From Thermoactinomyces sp. DSM 45891 (GTDB lineage Bacteria; Bacillota; Bacilli; Thermoactinomycetales; Thermoactinomycetaceae): DNA of 64,000 nt. The stretch lies in NCBI RefSeq assembly GCF_900119485.1, contig NZ_FPJZ01000002.1, forward strand, positions 131,697 to 195,696, written 5' to 3'. A program made the position numbers and the translations under genes. Below the pieces are notes generated by a model, which saw nothing but the letters and a program-made list of their open reading frames with translations, had not been told where the DNA came from and did not search any database. Positions 26,074-34,865 of the stretch are shown in pieces (position 1 is the stretch's first letter; the number at the start of each line of letters is the position of its first letter).

Positions 26074-27033
26074 TTACGAAAGTACTTTTTGAATTTTTTT
26101 TGTTGACTGGCTCACTTGTGTATAGTTATCATCTGCTACAATATAATGAGGTCTTTTCTTTGTTTCATAGTAAATGCGGCCAATATACTCTCCGATAACA
26201 CCTAAAGCAATTAATTGAATTCCACCTAAGAGTAGAATGGCTGAAATTAGTGTAAAATATCCGGGTACGTCAACGCCGTATAGTAATGTTTTAACCAGCA
26301 TCCATAAGACATAGAAAACATCAGCAATCATTACTGCAACCCCAGAATAAATAGCAAGTCGAAGTGGTTTATTATTAAATGAAATGATACCGTCTATTCC
26401 ATAGTTAAGAAGGCTAAAGAAGGACCATTTGCTGTCTCCAGCGTGTCGACTTACATTTTCGTACTCAATAATTTCTTGTTTATAACCAATCCAAGAAAAT
26501 AATCCCTTTGAAAAACGGTTATACTCACTTAATGATAATAAGGAATCAACTGCTTTACGGCTTAGTAGTCGGAAATCCCCAACACCATCTTCTAATTGAA
26601 CATCAACAAATCGGTTAATTAGTTTATAGTATAAGCTAGAAACCCAAGACCTGGACTTTGACTCCCCTGCACGGTTTCGCTTCGCAATCACTTGATCCGA
26701 GCCGTTTTGGAAAGCTTCAACCATTCGCGGAATCATACTTGGTGGATGTTGTAAATCCGTATCCATAATAATAACAGCATCACCTTTAGAGTAGCTTAAG
26801 CCAGCCAGCATGGCGCTCTCTTTACCAAAGTTTCGGCTAAATGAGATGTACTGCACTCGTCGATCTTTCTCCCCAAGCTCGTTTAAGATGGAGAGAGTTT
26901 GATCACGACTACCATCATTGACAAAAACGATCTCGTAGCTATACTGATTTTCCTTCATCACTTTGGTAACAGTTTGATAAAAGTCATACAAAACGTCCTG
27001 TTCATTATAGCAAGGCGCAATAATTGAAATCAT
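26074..27033 (-). CDS. CsbB-like membrane glycosyltransferase family 2
   Basis: 319 aa. GT-A domain with IIAPCYNE at the start, VNDGSRD near 39 and the DxD motif in MDTDLQHPP (D91, D93). QLEDGVGDFRLLSRKA and FSWIGYKQ are typical of the CsbB/DPM1-like group. Two C-terminal transmembrane helices (about 228-248 and 260-285) anchor it. Family role: transfer of a sugar from a UDP-sugar to undecaprenyl phosphate on the cytoplasmic face. Its ATG overlaps the upstream GtcA-like stop (ATGA), so the two are coupled. The sugar is likely GlcNAc by analogy with CsbB, but unproven. Confidence 0.9.
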   Translation of the reverse strand: MISIIAPCYNEQDVLYDFYQTVTKVMKENQYSYEIVFVNDGSRDQTLSILNELGEKDRRVQYISFSRNFGKESAMLAGLSYSKGDAVIIMDTDLQHPPSMIPRMVEAFQNGSDQVIAKRNRAGESKSRSWVSSLYYKLINRFVDVQLEDGVGDFRLLSRKAVDSLLSLSEYNRFSKGLFSWIGYKQEIIEYENVSRHAGDSKWSFFSLLNYGIDGIISFNNKPLRLAIYSGVAVMIADVFYVLWMLVKTLLYGVDVPGYFTLISAILLLGGIQLIALGVIGEYIGRIYYETKKRPHYIVADDNYTQVSQSTKKIQKVLS

Positions 27034-27422
27034 AATCTTCCCCCCTTATCTGGTTCAGTCACCAAAATTTTCTTTGAGATAATAAATGTAAACGGAATCG
27101 CAATTAACGAAGCTGCAAATGGAGAGATGGTTTTATTCCAGCCCAACAGATCCCCCAGTACATATACTCCGACTGCCGTAACGACAAAATTAACGACATT
27201 TGTCATCGGAAATTGTATAAATTTCTTCCATGTTGGCTTAACTCGATACGTGTAAAATGAGTTCATAAAAAAAGAACCAACCATACTAATTAAGAACGCA
27301 AGTACGAAGGAAGTATAATAACCCCACGAAAAAAAGCGATACATAATCAGATAAAGTAAGTTAAAATGAACTGTGTTGACGACACCTACTATGATAAATC
27401 GAATAACTTGTCGCTTGTCCAA
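27030..27422 (-). CDS. GtrA/GtcA-family flippase-like membrane protein
   Basis: About 130 aa with four transmembrane helices, the standard GtrA layout: RFIIVGVVNTVHFNLLYLIMY opens in two parts, then FVLAFLISMVGSFFMNSFYTYR (typical FxxNxxxTFR-like motif). Family role: help a polyprenyl-phosphate sugar cross the membrane. First gene of the operon GtrA-GT2-YfhO-YfhO, which would supply all steps of an envelope glycosylation pathway. The TTG at 27422 sits 9 bases after AGGGG; the TTG at 27428 is only 3 bases from it. Confidence 0.86.
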   Translation of the reverse strand: MDKRQVIRFIIVGVVNTVHFNLLYLIMYRFFSWGYYTSFVLAFLISMVGSFFMNSFYTYRVKPTWKKFIQFPMTNVVNFVVTAVGVYVLGDLLGWNKTISPFAASLIAIPFTFIISKKILVTEPDKGGRL

Positions 27423-27555
27423 AATCAAAGTCCCCTAATAAAGAATAAAAAAGATAGCACTTGCATTATAACACATGGTTCTACACATAGTTTCTATAAA
27501 AAGTTAACATTCATCCACAATATTTACCACACCTTAATACTTGGAGGCGTTACTA

Positions 27556-28212
27556 TTGGATTTTACATCCCTTTCTCTTGCTTATCCATGGGAACAATTG
27601 CCTTACGCACTATTCGCCATTATCTTAGCATTTACGATTCATGAGTTTTCCCATGCTTATGTCGCCTATAAATTCGGCGATCCTACTGCATATCAACAGG
27701 GCCGAGTTACGCTAAATCCTGTAGCTCATCTTGACTTATTTGGATTTATTTTGATTATATTAGCAGGAATTGGTTGGGCGAAGCCTGTGCCAGTAAACCG
27801 CCACTATTTCAAAAATCCTCGCATAGCTGGCGTTTTAGTAAGCCTAGCAGGGCCACTGAGCAATCTACTTCTTGCTTTTCTGTGTATCCCTCTCCTCCAC
27901 ATTGCCGTTCAGTCTGGATTGGGTTATCAGGGAATCGTTGAGCTGTTACTTATGATCATTCAAATCAACATCGTACTCTTTATTTTCAACTTAGTTCCAC
28001 TACCACCACTTGATGGGTATCGAGTTATCGAAGATCTCGTATCCAATCGCACTCGGGCGAAGATGTCACAGTATGAACAATATGGAATCTTCATCTTTCT
28101 GCTCATTTTTCTCATTCCACCACTTAACAAACTATTGCTCGGCCCCTTGTTTCAATATTTCGTTCCGGCTGTCTTTCAGACACTTAATACGTTCTGGAAC
28201 CTATTTTTATAA
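27556..28212 (+). CDS. Site-2 protease family membrane metalloprotease (M50)
   Basis: 218 aa. The zinc site HEFSH (H29, E30, H33) lies in the second hydrophobic segment, and the third ligand motif NLVPLPPLDG lies near residue 148. VTLNPVAHLDLFG is the conserved region after the first motif. About six hydrophobic segments. This short group (YwhC/rhizobial-type) has no PDZ domain; substrates are unknown. The TTG at 27556 has GGAGG 8 bases upstream; the TTG at 27541 overlaps the SD. Divergent from the glycosylation operon and closed by its own terminator. Confidence 0.88.
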   Translation: MDFTSLSLAYPWEQLPYALFAIILAFTIHEFSHAYVAYKFGDPTAYQQGRVTLNPVAHLDLFGFILIILAGIGWAKPVPVNRHYFKNPRIAGVLVSLAGPLSNLLLAFLCIPLLHIAVQSGLGYQGIVELLLMIIQINIVLFIFNLVPLPPLDGYRVIEDLVSNRTRAKMSQYEQYGIFIFLLIFLIPPLNKLLLGPLFQYFVPAVFQTLNTFWNLFL

Positions 28213-28226
28213 ATCTGATCCACAAG

Positions 28227-28263
28227 AAAACGACTCTTTCTCTTCGCGAGATGGAGTCGTTTT
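28227..28263. terminator. Bidirectional terminator between M50 protease and DUF420 genes
   Basis: Perfect 10-bp stem AAAACGACTC/GAGTCGTTTT (28227-28236 with 28254-28263). Confidence 0.9.
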
Positions 28264-28285
28264 GCTATATTAATCCTTTATCTGA

Positions 28286-28831
28286 TTAATAATAAGGTGA
28301 GATCATCAGGTAAACTAATACACCAGTTAGGCTTACATATAGCCAGATTGGCATAGTATAACGGGCGATCTTACGGTGCTTCTCCCTTTGATCCGTCCAA
28401 CCATACACAATGGTCCATAGGGCAATAAAAACGGTTGGCGCGGCTAACACGATATGGGTAATCAAGATAAAGAAGTAAATATACTTCATTATCCCTTCTC
28501 CACCATAAGAAGTAGATTCTGCATTTAAATGATAGACGACATAAGTAATCAGGAAAAATGTCGTAGAGGTAAACGCTGCCAGAATAAAATTACGGTGCAT
28601 CGTAAAGTTTCTCTTCTTAATAAAATACAAGGCTGTTACTAAGAAGATAAATGTACAGCTATTAAAGATCGCATTCATCATCGGAAGAAATGTTAGATCT
28701 AAATGGTCTAGCCCATCATACTTCGGTAAAAAAAACAGTAGCGTGATCGCGGCGTTTAACACAATCGTAATACCAACGATCCATGGGGTATATTTGCGGT
28801 TATCATGATCGGAATGGGTCTTTTGACTCAT
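28286..28831 (-). CDS. DUF420 family membrane protein (YozB/CtaM-like)
   Basis: 181 aa with five transmembrane helices. Conserved His residues occur in MHRNFILAAF, VVYHLNAEST, THIVLAAPTV and HRKIARYTMPIWLYVSLTG. DUF420 proteins in Bacillales (CtaM in Staphylococcus aureus) are needed for maturation of haem-A terminal oxidases. No cytochrome oxidase genes lie nearby, as is common for this family. ATG at 28831 follows AGGAGG at suitable spacing. Monocistronic. Confidence 0.85.
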   Translation of the reverse strand: MSQKTHSDHDNRKYTPWIVGITIVLNAAITLLFFLPKYDGLDHLDLTFLPMMNAIFNSCTFIFLVTALYFIKKRNFTMHRNFILAAFTSTTFFLITYVVYHLNAESTSYGGEGIMKYIYFFILITHIVLAAPTVFIALWTIVYGWTDQREKHRKIARYTMPIWLYVSLTGVLVYLMISPYY

Positions 28832-28913
28832 GAAACAACCTCCTTAGCACATCTTATAATTCCAAGGCGATTATAACACATTGCTTGTTTCACAAGGTAA
28901 GTAAATTTCCCTA

Positions 28914-30335
28914 TTAATGATGAATGGTTGATTCCTCATACCCTATATGATCCGGTGGTAAGAAAAACGGTTTCGTTTCATCAAAGAATTGACTTTGCGC
29001 TTCAGGAGCCACATATCCCAATTGAATCCCTGTTGCTTTTGCTAGAAATGGATCCATGACACACAAGTCTGCTTTGGTAATATCCGATAATGCTGTCTTA
29101 CCCAGTGTTACCGCTACCTGTTCCATTTCCATCATAGACGCGTTTAAAAACCGAGTTAAACTCATCGCCGCTTGATCCACATCTAACTGGCTAGTTCTTT
29201 TTCCCGTGTAGACCACTAAGCTAGTCGGTGGCTCAAAGGGAACAGCTCGCACTACTTGCTCACCCACGAGTGCCATAATCGCAGCTGTACCAATATAGAC
29301 ACTATCTGCTCCTAACGCCATCGCCTTTAGCATTTGTCCTGGGGTGGCTAGCCCGCCTGTAGCAATGAGGCTTGTATCCCGAACAAGCCCCTTTTGAGTT
29401 AGAAATTGATTGGCTCTGGAAATGGCAAAAAGCGTGGGCAAACCAACATCATCTTGAAGTGTCGGCGATCCACCATGCGTTCCCCCTTCCGTGCCATCAA
29501 GGGTGATAAAATCAACTCCACTCTCCACCGCAATTTGTAACTCTTTCTCCAAATGGTGGGTTGCAGCTATCTTCAGTCCGACTGGAACACCTGTCTCGTC
29601 TTGAAGTCTTCTGACCAATTGGATAAAATCATCCTTTGTATGGACTCCTGGCAACCGAGAATGAATAATGGCCGCTTCTCCTTCCTGCAAACCATATACT
29701 TCTCGATAATCCTCTCCAATATTTTTACTTGTGGTTCGTTGATGACAAGATCCTTGTGCCCCTTGCCCTAATTGAATTTCGATTGCATCTAGCTGTTTAT
29801 ACTTATCGGGTGTATTCATCCATCCTCCCCGGTTATATTGGCCAATCAATAACTGCGCCTCTTCACGCTCTTCCTTCATCAATCCTGCTTCACCTGTATT
29901 CGTAGCTGTTCCCACAGCAGTTGCCGCCTTAGCCAAAGCAATTTTTGCACTTTTGCTCAATGCCCCACCAAACGACATCGCGGCAATCATAATCGGAATG
30001 GAAATCGTCATGGGTTTCTTCGCCCGTGGGCCAATCGTGACCGATGTACCAATTCCCGTGCTTTCCTGTGTTGGAAAGCGAAACAGATGAACCGGGTTAA
30101 ACAACATTTTCTCCCATGGCGATAAATGAATCGGACTCCCTAGAGGACGGGAAATGGGAGTCCCTTGATGACCGCGCATCGCAATTTCCATCAAATTGAT
30201 CATGCCTATTTTCCCAGCCGTTGGGATCATTTCAAATAGATTTTCTGTATATTGATCACGTATGGCAGTGGTAATCATCTTGTCTACCGATTTATCGATT
30301 GCCGAACGAATCATATTTTCAATGAGTTTGATCAA
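28914..30335 (-). CDS. FMN-binding glutamate synthase family protein
   Basis: About 473 aa, matching the FMN/[3Fe-4S] synthase domain of glutamate synthase without the amidotransferase. IMIAAMSFGGALSKSAKIAL, QLGQGAQGSCHQ, GVDFITLDGTEGGTHGGSP and GADSVYIGTAAIMALV are the usual barrel motifs. One Cys (GSCHQ) remains where GltB has a cluster-binding triplet, so cluster content is doubtful. Standalone homologues are common in Bacillales; their true substrate is unclear. Start uncertain: TTG at 30335 has GGGAG 8-10 bases upstream, an ATG at 30377 has a weak SD, and an ATG at 30314 is also in frame. It overlaps the upstream small gene. Confidence 0.8.
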   Translation of the reverse strand: MIKLIENMIRSAIDKSVDKMITTAIRDQYTENLFEMIPTAGKIGMINLMEIAMRGHQGTPISRPLGSPIHLSPWEKMLFNPVHLFRFPTQESTGIGTSVTIGPRAKKPMTISIPIMIAAMSFGGALSKSAKIALAKAATAVGTATNTGEAGLMKEEREEAQLLIGQYNRGGWMNTPDKYKQLDAIEIQLGQGAQGSCHQRTTSKNIGEDYREVYGLQEGEAAIIHSRLPGVHTKDDFIQLVRRLQDETGVPVGLKIAATHHLEKELQIAVESGVDFITLDGTEGGTHGGSPTLQDDVGLPTLFAISRANQFLTQKGLVRDTSLIATGGLATPGQMLKAMALGADSVYIGTAAIMALVGEQVVRAVPFEPPTSLVVYTGKRTSQLDVDQAAMSLTRFLNASMMEMEQVAVTLGKTALSDITKADLCVMDPFLAKATGIQLGYVAPEAQSQFFDETKPFFLPPDHIGYEESTIHH

Positions 30336-30618
30336 CTTGCCCACTCTCCCAGCCCTGATCACCTTTGCCATCTTCATTTAACTGACCAAGCTTTCCAGCC
30401 ATCGTAATACACATTTTTTGGATCGTTGCAAGCTGTCTAGCTGCATGTTGCTCTTCTACAGCCATGTCGGTGAGTCCCTTATCATCATAGTTCGTTAGCT
30501 GGTGATAATGATCACGCGCCCTCGTCGAAAGAGTTTCCGCAATTGCTTCAATGCGGTTAATTTCGTTATGTAGATAGATTAAAGTCTGTTGTAAATCTTG
30601 TGATTGTGATGTATCCAA
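30319..30618 (-). CDS. Small helical protein, 99 aa, unknown
   Basis: Starts MDTSQSQDLQQTLIYLH. Residues 5-85 look like two or three amphipathic helices (NEINRIEAIAETLSTRARDHYHQL), suggestive of a helical bundle. No Cys pair or signal peptide. The TTG at 30618 has AGGAGG 8 bases upstream, which fixes the start; the longer frame to 30738 runs through the terminator of the upstream gene. The C-terminus overlaps the glutamate synthase-like gene, so the two form an operon. I do not recognise the family. Confidence 0.65.
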   Translation of the reverse strand: MDTSQSQDLQQTLIYLHNEINRIEAIAETLSTRARDHYHQLTNYDDKGLTDMAVEEQHAARQLATIQKMCITMAGKLGQLNEDGKGDQGWESGQVDQTH

Positions 30619-30672
30619 TTCACAAACCTCCTTTGATGTTACTATTCCTAAACGAACCCATTTCAATGCGAA

Positions 30673-30700
30673 CAAAAAAAAACTACTCGAATGAGCAGTC
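30673..30700 (-). terminator. Terminator of the sphingomyelinase gene
   Basis: ACTACTC/GAGCAGT stem (30682-30688 with 30693-30699, one mismatch) with T8 on the minus strand, 16 bases after the stop. Confidence 0.75.
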
Positions 30701-30715
30701 TTCATCACTTTAAAT

Positions 30716-31708
30716 TTACGGTTTGGAAAACCCTGCAACTGGATAATGATCAGAGTAATCTGTATAACTATATTTTTTAAACCAAGACGTTACGCTCCAT
30801 TCAGGTGATTTCGTATATAAGGACTCCACATACCAATTTTTTGGCCTGGCATGATCTTTTTCAACAAAGACATAATCAAGGTATTGAGGAGCCAAATTGG
30901 GATAATTATATTTCGTAATCCCATTTGTCGTGGGATCCCATGTGGATGAAAATCCCGTATACAAAGTTGGTTCAGCTACATGTAAGTCGTTCAACATCGA
31001 AGGATACTCGGAAGATCCTTTAATCACATTTAGGTCTCCACCGATAAATAACACCTCTTCGGCAGGAATTTTCTTCTTCACGATAAACTGTCTCATTTCA
31101 CTCATCTGCGTCTTACGAATGGATGCTGCTTCTCCAGTTGAACAACTCTCATCATCTGACTGCATGTGTGTTCCGATAACGTGATAAATCCGGTTGTCCT
31201 TTTTCATCTTCACATAAGCAAAACCCTTATTCGCATACCAATCAGTGCCACACCCTTTACTGTATACATGTTGGATTTTTTCTAAGATAGGATACTTGCT
31301 TACGATGGATACACCACCATCCTCAGGAGTAAAACGAGAATAACTCCCCTGAGTCGAATCCCATCCCTCTTCACCTCGTCCGAGTACAGGGGTTTGGTAA
31401 GGATATTGGGTTTTAACCTTTCCTAATAGCTTTGTAGAAGCTTCGTTATCATATAACTCATTGAAGATAATCAGATCGTTCCCCTTTATATAGGCTGCTT
31501 CCGAAATTAAATCAGCCCGCTTCACCTGTCCCCAGCTAGGATAAAGAGACTGCGGCAACATATATACATTGTGAACCAGAATCTTTACATCATTGGGATA
31601 TGAATCATTTGCAGCAGACACAGAGACCGGCATAAAGGAAGACAGAGGCATCAAGCCACAAACAACGATCATAAATATCTGTAAAAACACACGCATAACC
31701 CTGTTCAT
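30716..31708 (-). CDS. Secreted sphingomyelinase C-like phosphodiesterase
   Basis: 330 aa. Signal peptide about 1-32 (VSVSAAND). Endonuclease/exonuclease/phosphatase fold with the bacterial sphingomyelinase signature: Asn47 (HNVYML), Glu84 (NELYD, metal ligand), His181 (GTHMQSDD), Asp225 and Asn227 (GGDLNV), and Asp320-His321 (SDHYPV). Cys153 and Cys189 match the disulphide of Bacillus cereus SMase. The enzyme hydrolyses sphingomyelin to ceramide and phosphocholine, or related phospholipids. The surface beta-hairpin used for membrane insertion by B. cereus SMase appears present (SPEWSVTSWFKKYSY). A TATAAT at about 31738 lies upstream with a weak -35. Confidence 0.9.
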   Translation of the reverse strand: MNRVMRVFLQIFMIVVCGLMPLSSFMPVSVSAANDSYPNDVKILVHNVYMLPQSLYPSWGQVKRADLISEAAYIKGNDLIIFNELYDNEASTKLLGKVKTQYPYQTPVLGRGEEGWDSTQGSYSRFTPEDGGVSIVSKYPILEKIQHVYSKGCGTDWYANKGFAYVKMKKDNRIYHVIGTHMQSDDESCSTGEAASIRKTQMSEMRQFIVKKKIPAEEVLFIGGDLNVIKGSSEYPSMLNDLHVAEPTLYTGFSSTWDPTTNGITKYNYPNLAPQYLDYVFVEKDHARPKNWYVESLYTKSPEWSVTSWFKKYSYTDYSDHYPVAGFSKP

Positions 31709-31792
31709 AACATCCCTCCTTCCTATCTCTATTATACCTATTCATTTTTAATTTTCAGTAAATGTTATGCATCATTATTTTATAATTGAAAA

Positions 31793-31822
31793 AGCCCGTG
31801 AATCCTTGTAGACTCACAGGCT
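31793..31822 (-). terminator. Terminator of the sigma/ABC operon
   Basis: AGCC-c-GTGA / TCAC-a-GGCT stem (31793-31801 with 31814-31822) with TTTTT on the minus strand. Confidence 0.85.
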
Positions 31823-31830
31823 AACCTTTT

Positions 31831-32688
31831 TTAGAGATCTCTTTTTTGGAATGAACGAATCCCAAACCATAGTGCCAATACGCCATATAAACCAATATAA
31901 ATCAACATCCACTTACTAGGGGCCGATGCACTCCCAAATATCCCTTGTGCTGCCATTGAAATAGGATCGTCAGCAGATTCAAACAAACTAATGGTCATCG
32001 TTCGGAATATGGTATCGACCGGAAAGAGTAAACTCGTCACAATTCCAAAATTGAGCATTTGCTTAATCTCAGCAATGCCACCAAGTTGTTCAATAAATCC
32101 ACCTAACATACTCGTTACATATAACATAATCAGCACAATCCCACTATTTAGCGTAGTCCAGCGGGTACTAAAAAAGAGTGCAACTGCTACAATGATGATA
32201 GATTGCAGTATAAACAAGCTTCCTGCTTGGAAAATTTGAGACGCTGATACAACTACCTTTAATTGATTTCCGAGAAATTGGTTTACTGCCGTAATCCCCA
32301 AAAATAAAAATATGGAGTAAGAGGCCATCAAGAGACTTAGTCCAACAAATCGTCCCATCACAAACGAAGCTCTCGATATAGGCCTTGCCATCATCGGATC
32401 AATTTGCCGGCTTTCAATCTCCTTGGATATACTTCCTACACTACTGAAGATCGCCAGCAGAGATGTAATGAAAGCAGCAAAGTATAACCCCATCCCGTAG
32501 AATTGTGTGGACATAAATCCTTGTGCCAAAGCACCCATAGGCCCCCTATTCATGGAAGATACTTGCTGCTGCGCATAGTAAGTTCCGATTCCATAAAAGA
32601 TAAGGAGTGCTAGCGACATCAGGAAAATAACCAGAAAAACACGCTTATAGATGATTTCTTTAATCGTCAACCTAGCGATTGGCCACAT
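31831..32688 (-). CDS. ABC transporter permease, ABC-2 type
   Basis: 285 aa with six predicted membrane helices and a large first outside loop (YYAQQQVSSMNRGPMGALAQ). SKEIESRQIDPMMARPISRASFVMGRF in its parts is the coupling-helix motif seen in NosY/YxlG-type permeases. Pairs with the upstream ATPase, with a 17-base gene overlap and SD GAGGAAG. Last gene of the operon sigma-antisigma-ATPase-permease. Substrate unknown. Confidence 0.87.
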   Translation of the reverse strand: MWPIARLTIKEIIYKRVFLVIFLMSLALLIFYGIGTYYAQQQVSSMNRGPMGALAQGFMSTQFYGMGLYFAAFITSLLAIFSSVGSISKEIESRQIDPMMARPISRASFVMGRFVGLSLLMASYSIFLFLGITAVNQFLGNQLKVVVSASQIFQAGSLFILQSIIIVAVALFFSTRWTTLNSGIVLIMLYVTSMLGGFIEQLGGIAEIKQMLNFGIVTSLLFPVDTIFRTMTISLFESADDPISMAAQGIFGSASAPSKWMLIYIGLYGVLALWFGIRSFQKRDL

Positions 32689-33622
32689 GTTCCGCTTCCT
32701 CCTGACGATTGATCCAGTACATAAAAATATCCTCTAGATTTTGTTTTTTTTGCACCACTTGGTATAGCTTCCCTTTCTGTACTGTTAGAGCAGAGATCAA
32801 TGCAGGAATACTTTCTTCATCTTTCAAAGTCAATCTCCAACTTTCCTTTTCCTTTTCAGCACGAACCTTCTCACTTTCTAACACTATCTCTGCCATAGCA
32901 TCGAAAGAGAGATTTTCAATCCCCGACAAGGTAATCTCAATTTGTGTCTCGATCGCAGAAAGCTCTCTCCAATCCCCTTGAATAATGAGGCGCCCCTTAT
33001 TAATAATGGCAACATGGTTACAGATCGTTTCCACTTCACTCAGCAAGTGACTATTTAAAAAAATGGTTTTCCCTTTCATCTGCAAGTCACGAATTAATTC
33101 CCGAACTTCCTTTCTCCCGATTGGATCAAGAGCAGAAGTAGGCTCATCTAAAAAGATTACTTCTGGGTCTGAAACCAGAGCACATGCAATCCCAATCCGC
33201 TGTTGCATTCCTTTGGAGTAACCACTAATTCGTTCATCCCCTCGATTATGTAAACCAACTAAGTCCAGTAACTCCTCAATCCTCGTTTTTTGCTGTTTAT
33301 TATTCAGTTGACACATTTCGGAGTGAAACCGTAGCAACTGTCTGCCTGTCATCCAGTCTGGATAACGAAATAACTCGGGTAGATATCCTACCTTCTTCCT
33401 TGACTCAAGAGAAGAAATCGGATGACCCAAAATCGTACCCGTCCCGCTGGTTGATTTAATCAATCCTAATAAAGTTCGGACAAAAGTACTCTTCCCCGCT
33501 CCGTTTGGCCCTAAAAATCCGTAAACATTTCCTTTTGGGACTTGAATCGTGATATCCTGACATCCCTTATTTCCCACATATAACTTGGTTAATTGGTTTG
33601 ACTCAATTACATAATCCCCCAC
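32672..33622 (-). CDS. ABC transporter ATP-binding protein
   Basis: 316 aa. Walker A GPNGAGKST (about 37-45), signature ISGYSKGMQQR, Walker B VIFLDEPTSALD and H-loop NSHLL are complete. The C-terminal third is the regulatory extension common in ABC-2 export ATPases such as YxlF. The GTG at 33622 has GGAGGAG 5 bases upstream; the longer ATG form to 33667 would put the SD inside the gene. Placement after an anti-sigma factor resembles the B. subtilis sigY-yxl operon, where YxlFG have this role. Confidence 0.92.
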   Translation of the reverse strand: MGDYVIESNQLTKLYVGNKGCQDITIQVPKGNVYGFLGPNGAGKSTFVRTLLGLIKSTSGTGTILGHPISSLESRKKVGYLPELFRYPDWMTGRQLLRFHSEMCQLNNKQQKTRIEELLDLVGLHNRGDERISGYSKGMQQRIGIACALVSDPEVIFLDEPTSALDPIGRKEVRELIRDLQMKGKTIFLNSHLLSEVETICNHVAIINKGRLIIQGDWRELSAIETQIEITLSGIENLSFDAMAEIVLESEKVRAEKEKESWRLTLKDEESIPALISALTVQKGKLYQVVQKKQNLEDIFMYWINRQEEAEHVANR

Positions 33623-33698
33623 ACATTCTCCTCCTCTACTTGTCCATATAAATGGAAGCAGAGCCACCCCAACCCGAGGTCACTCTGCTCTATTTTGC

Positions 33699-34865
33699 TT
33701 ACTTATCCAGTTTTTTTGCTAGCTCGATCAATCGATCTGCTCCGTTCTGATAAACAGACAGAGTATGGATCTTGCCATCTTTTTGCCAGAGTAAAACGGC
33801 AGCTCCATGCTCCTCCTTCATCATAACGCCTTTAGCTCCATTTACTTGGACTTCACTCACCTTCCCCATTCCCTCTACAACTGGAATCGGAAGTGTACTT
33901 TGCCAGTCCTGAATCGCCATCATCTGCCTTTTTAGATCGGTTGGAATAAATGGGAACGATAAGATCGAGTCTCTTAGCTTGGCAACGTCTACATCTTTAT
34001 CTACTCTAAGCTGAGGAGTACTCGCTACCATATAATGAAAATCGTAAGTCGTATCACGTAGACTTAACATCGTTGTTTTAGGAACTTCTATACTAAACGT
34101 CTTCCCATTCAGTTTGTTTTCCAATCCCACCTTAGCGCCCAACTGCTTTAACACTTTGTTTACTTTCTCTGTATTCAACTGGAAATGAATCTTCATCGGA
34201 TCGGTTACGTTAATGTTACTTACCGTATATCCTTCCGGCTTCTTTGGTAAAGCATCTTCTTTTTTCACTGCTTGCTCATACGTATCATACTCACGATGGC
34301 GATCTTTCTTTTGTTCGCCTTCTGTCCAAATCTTGCCCATTCCTTTTAAATCAAGCTTACCTAACTCTTTATTCTGAAGAAAAGCCTCCATATGTTGAAG
34401 ATCTTTTTCTGTCAATTTGACGAGTTCAACTTTATCCACCCGAAAGGCAGATAGTAGTTCACTCGTAGCCGCTTGTACTTGTGGGATACTAAATCCCCCA
34501 ATCACAACAGCTGCTGCCGCCACACCCGAAATCCAACGCTTCGTATTTTTTTTCATATTTTTCCATCTCCCTTTCATTCTTTTTTCTTGTATTTGAATTG
34601 GTTGTCTCATCTGTTTCTCCTGGATCTCAACCTGCTCACTTACATGGTCCCAAGCTCGATCCACATCTATATATAAAGCCTCATCCACACGAGGAAAGCT
34701 GTCTGTGATATGGATTCGGGCCCAGTCCTCTAAATCCTTCATTTCATTCATCCTCGCGAGGCATTCGGGACATTTTTCGATATGCAAAGCAATTTGCTTG
34801 CGTTCATCACGAGTTAGCTCTCCATCTAAGTAAGCTTGCATGAGCATCTCATCTTTACATATCAT
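33699..34865 (-). CDS. Anti-sigma factor with zinc-finger (ZAS) domain and extracytoplasmic domain
   Basis: 388 aa. Residues 1-40 carry the ZAS motif H28-x3-C32-x2-C35 (HIEKCPEC) that binds ECF sigma factors. One transmembrane helix at about 111-128 is followed by a 260-residue external domain without known signature, which may sense the signal. The linker (65-110) is unusually charged. Its ATG shares one base with the sigma stop (TGATG), so the pair is coupled. By family rule it holds the sigma factor at the membrane until a stress signal triggers release or proteolysis. Confidence 0.88.
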   Translation of the reverse strand: MICKDEMLMQAYLDGELTRDERKQIALHIEKCPECLARMNEMKDLEDWARIHITDSFPRVDEALYIDVDRAWDHVSEQVEIQEKQMRQPIQIQEKRMKGRWKNMKKNTKRWISGVAAAAVVIGGFSIPQVQAATSELLSAFRVDKVELVKLTEKDLQHMEAFLQNKELGKLDLKGMGKIWTEGEQKKDRHREYDTYEQAVKKEDALPKKPEGYTVSNINVTDPMKIHFQLNTEKVNKVLKQLGAKVGLENKLNGKTFSIEVPKTTMLSLRDTTYDFHYMVASTPQLRVDKDVDVAKLRDSILSFPFIPTDLKRQMMAIQDWQSTLPIPVVEGMGKVSEVQVNGAKGVMMKEEHGAAVLLWQKDGKIHTLSVYQNGADRLIELAKKLDK

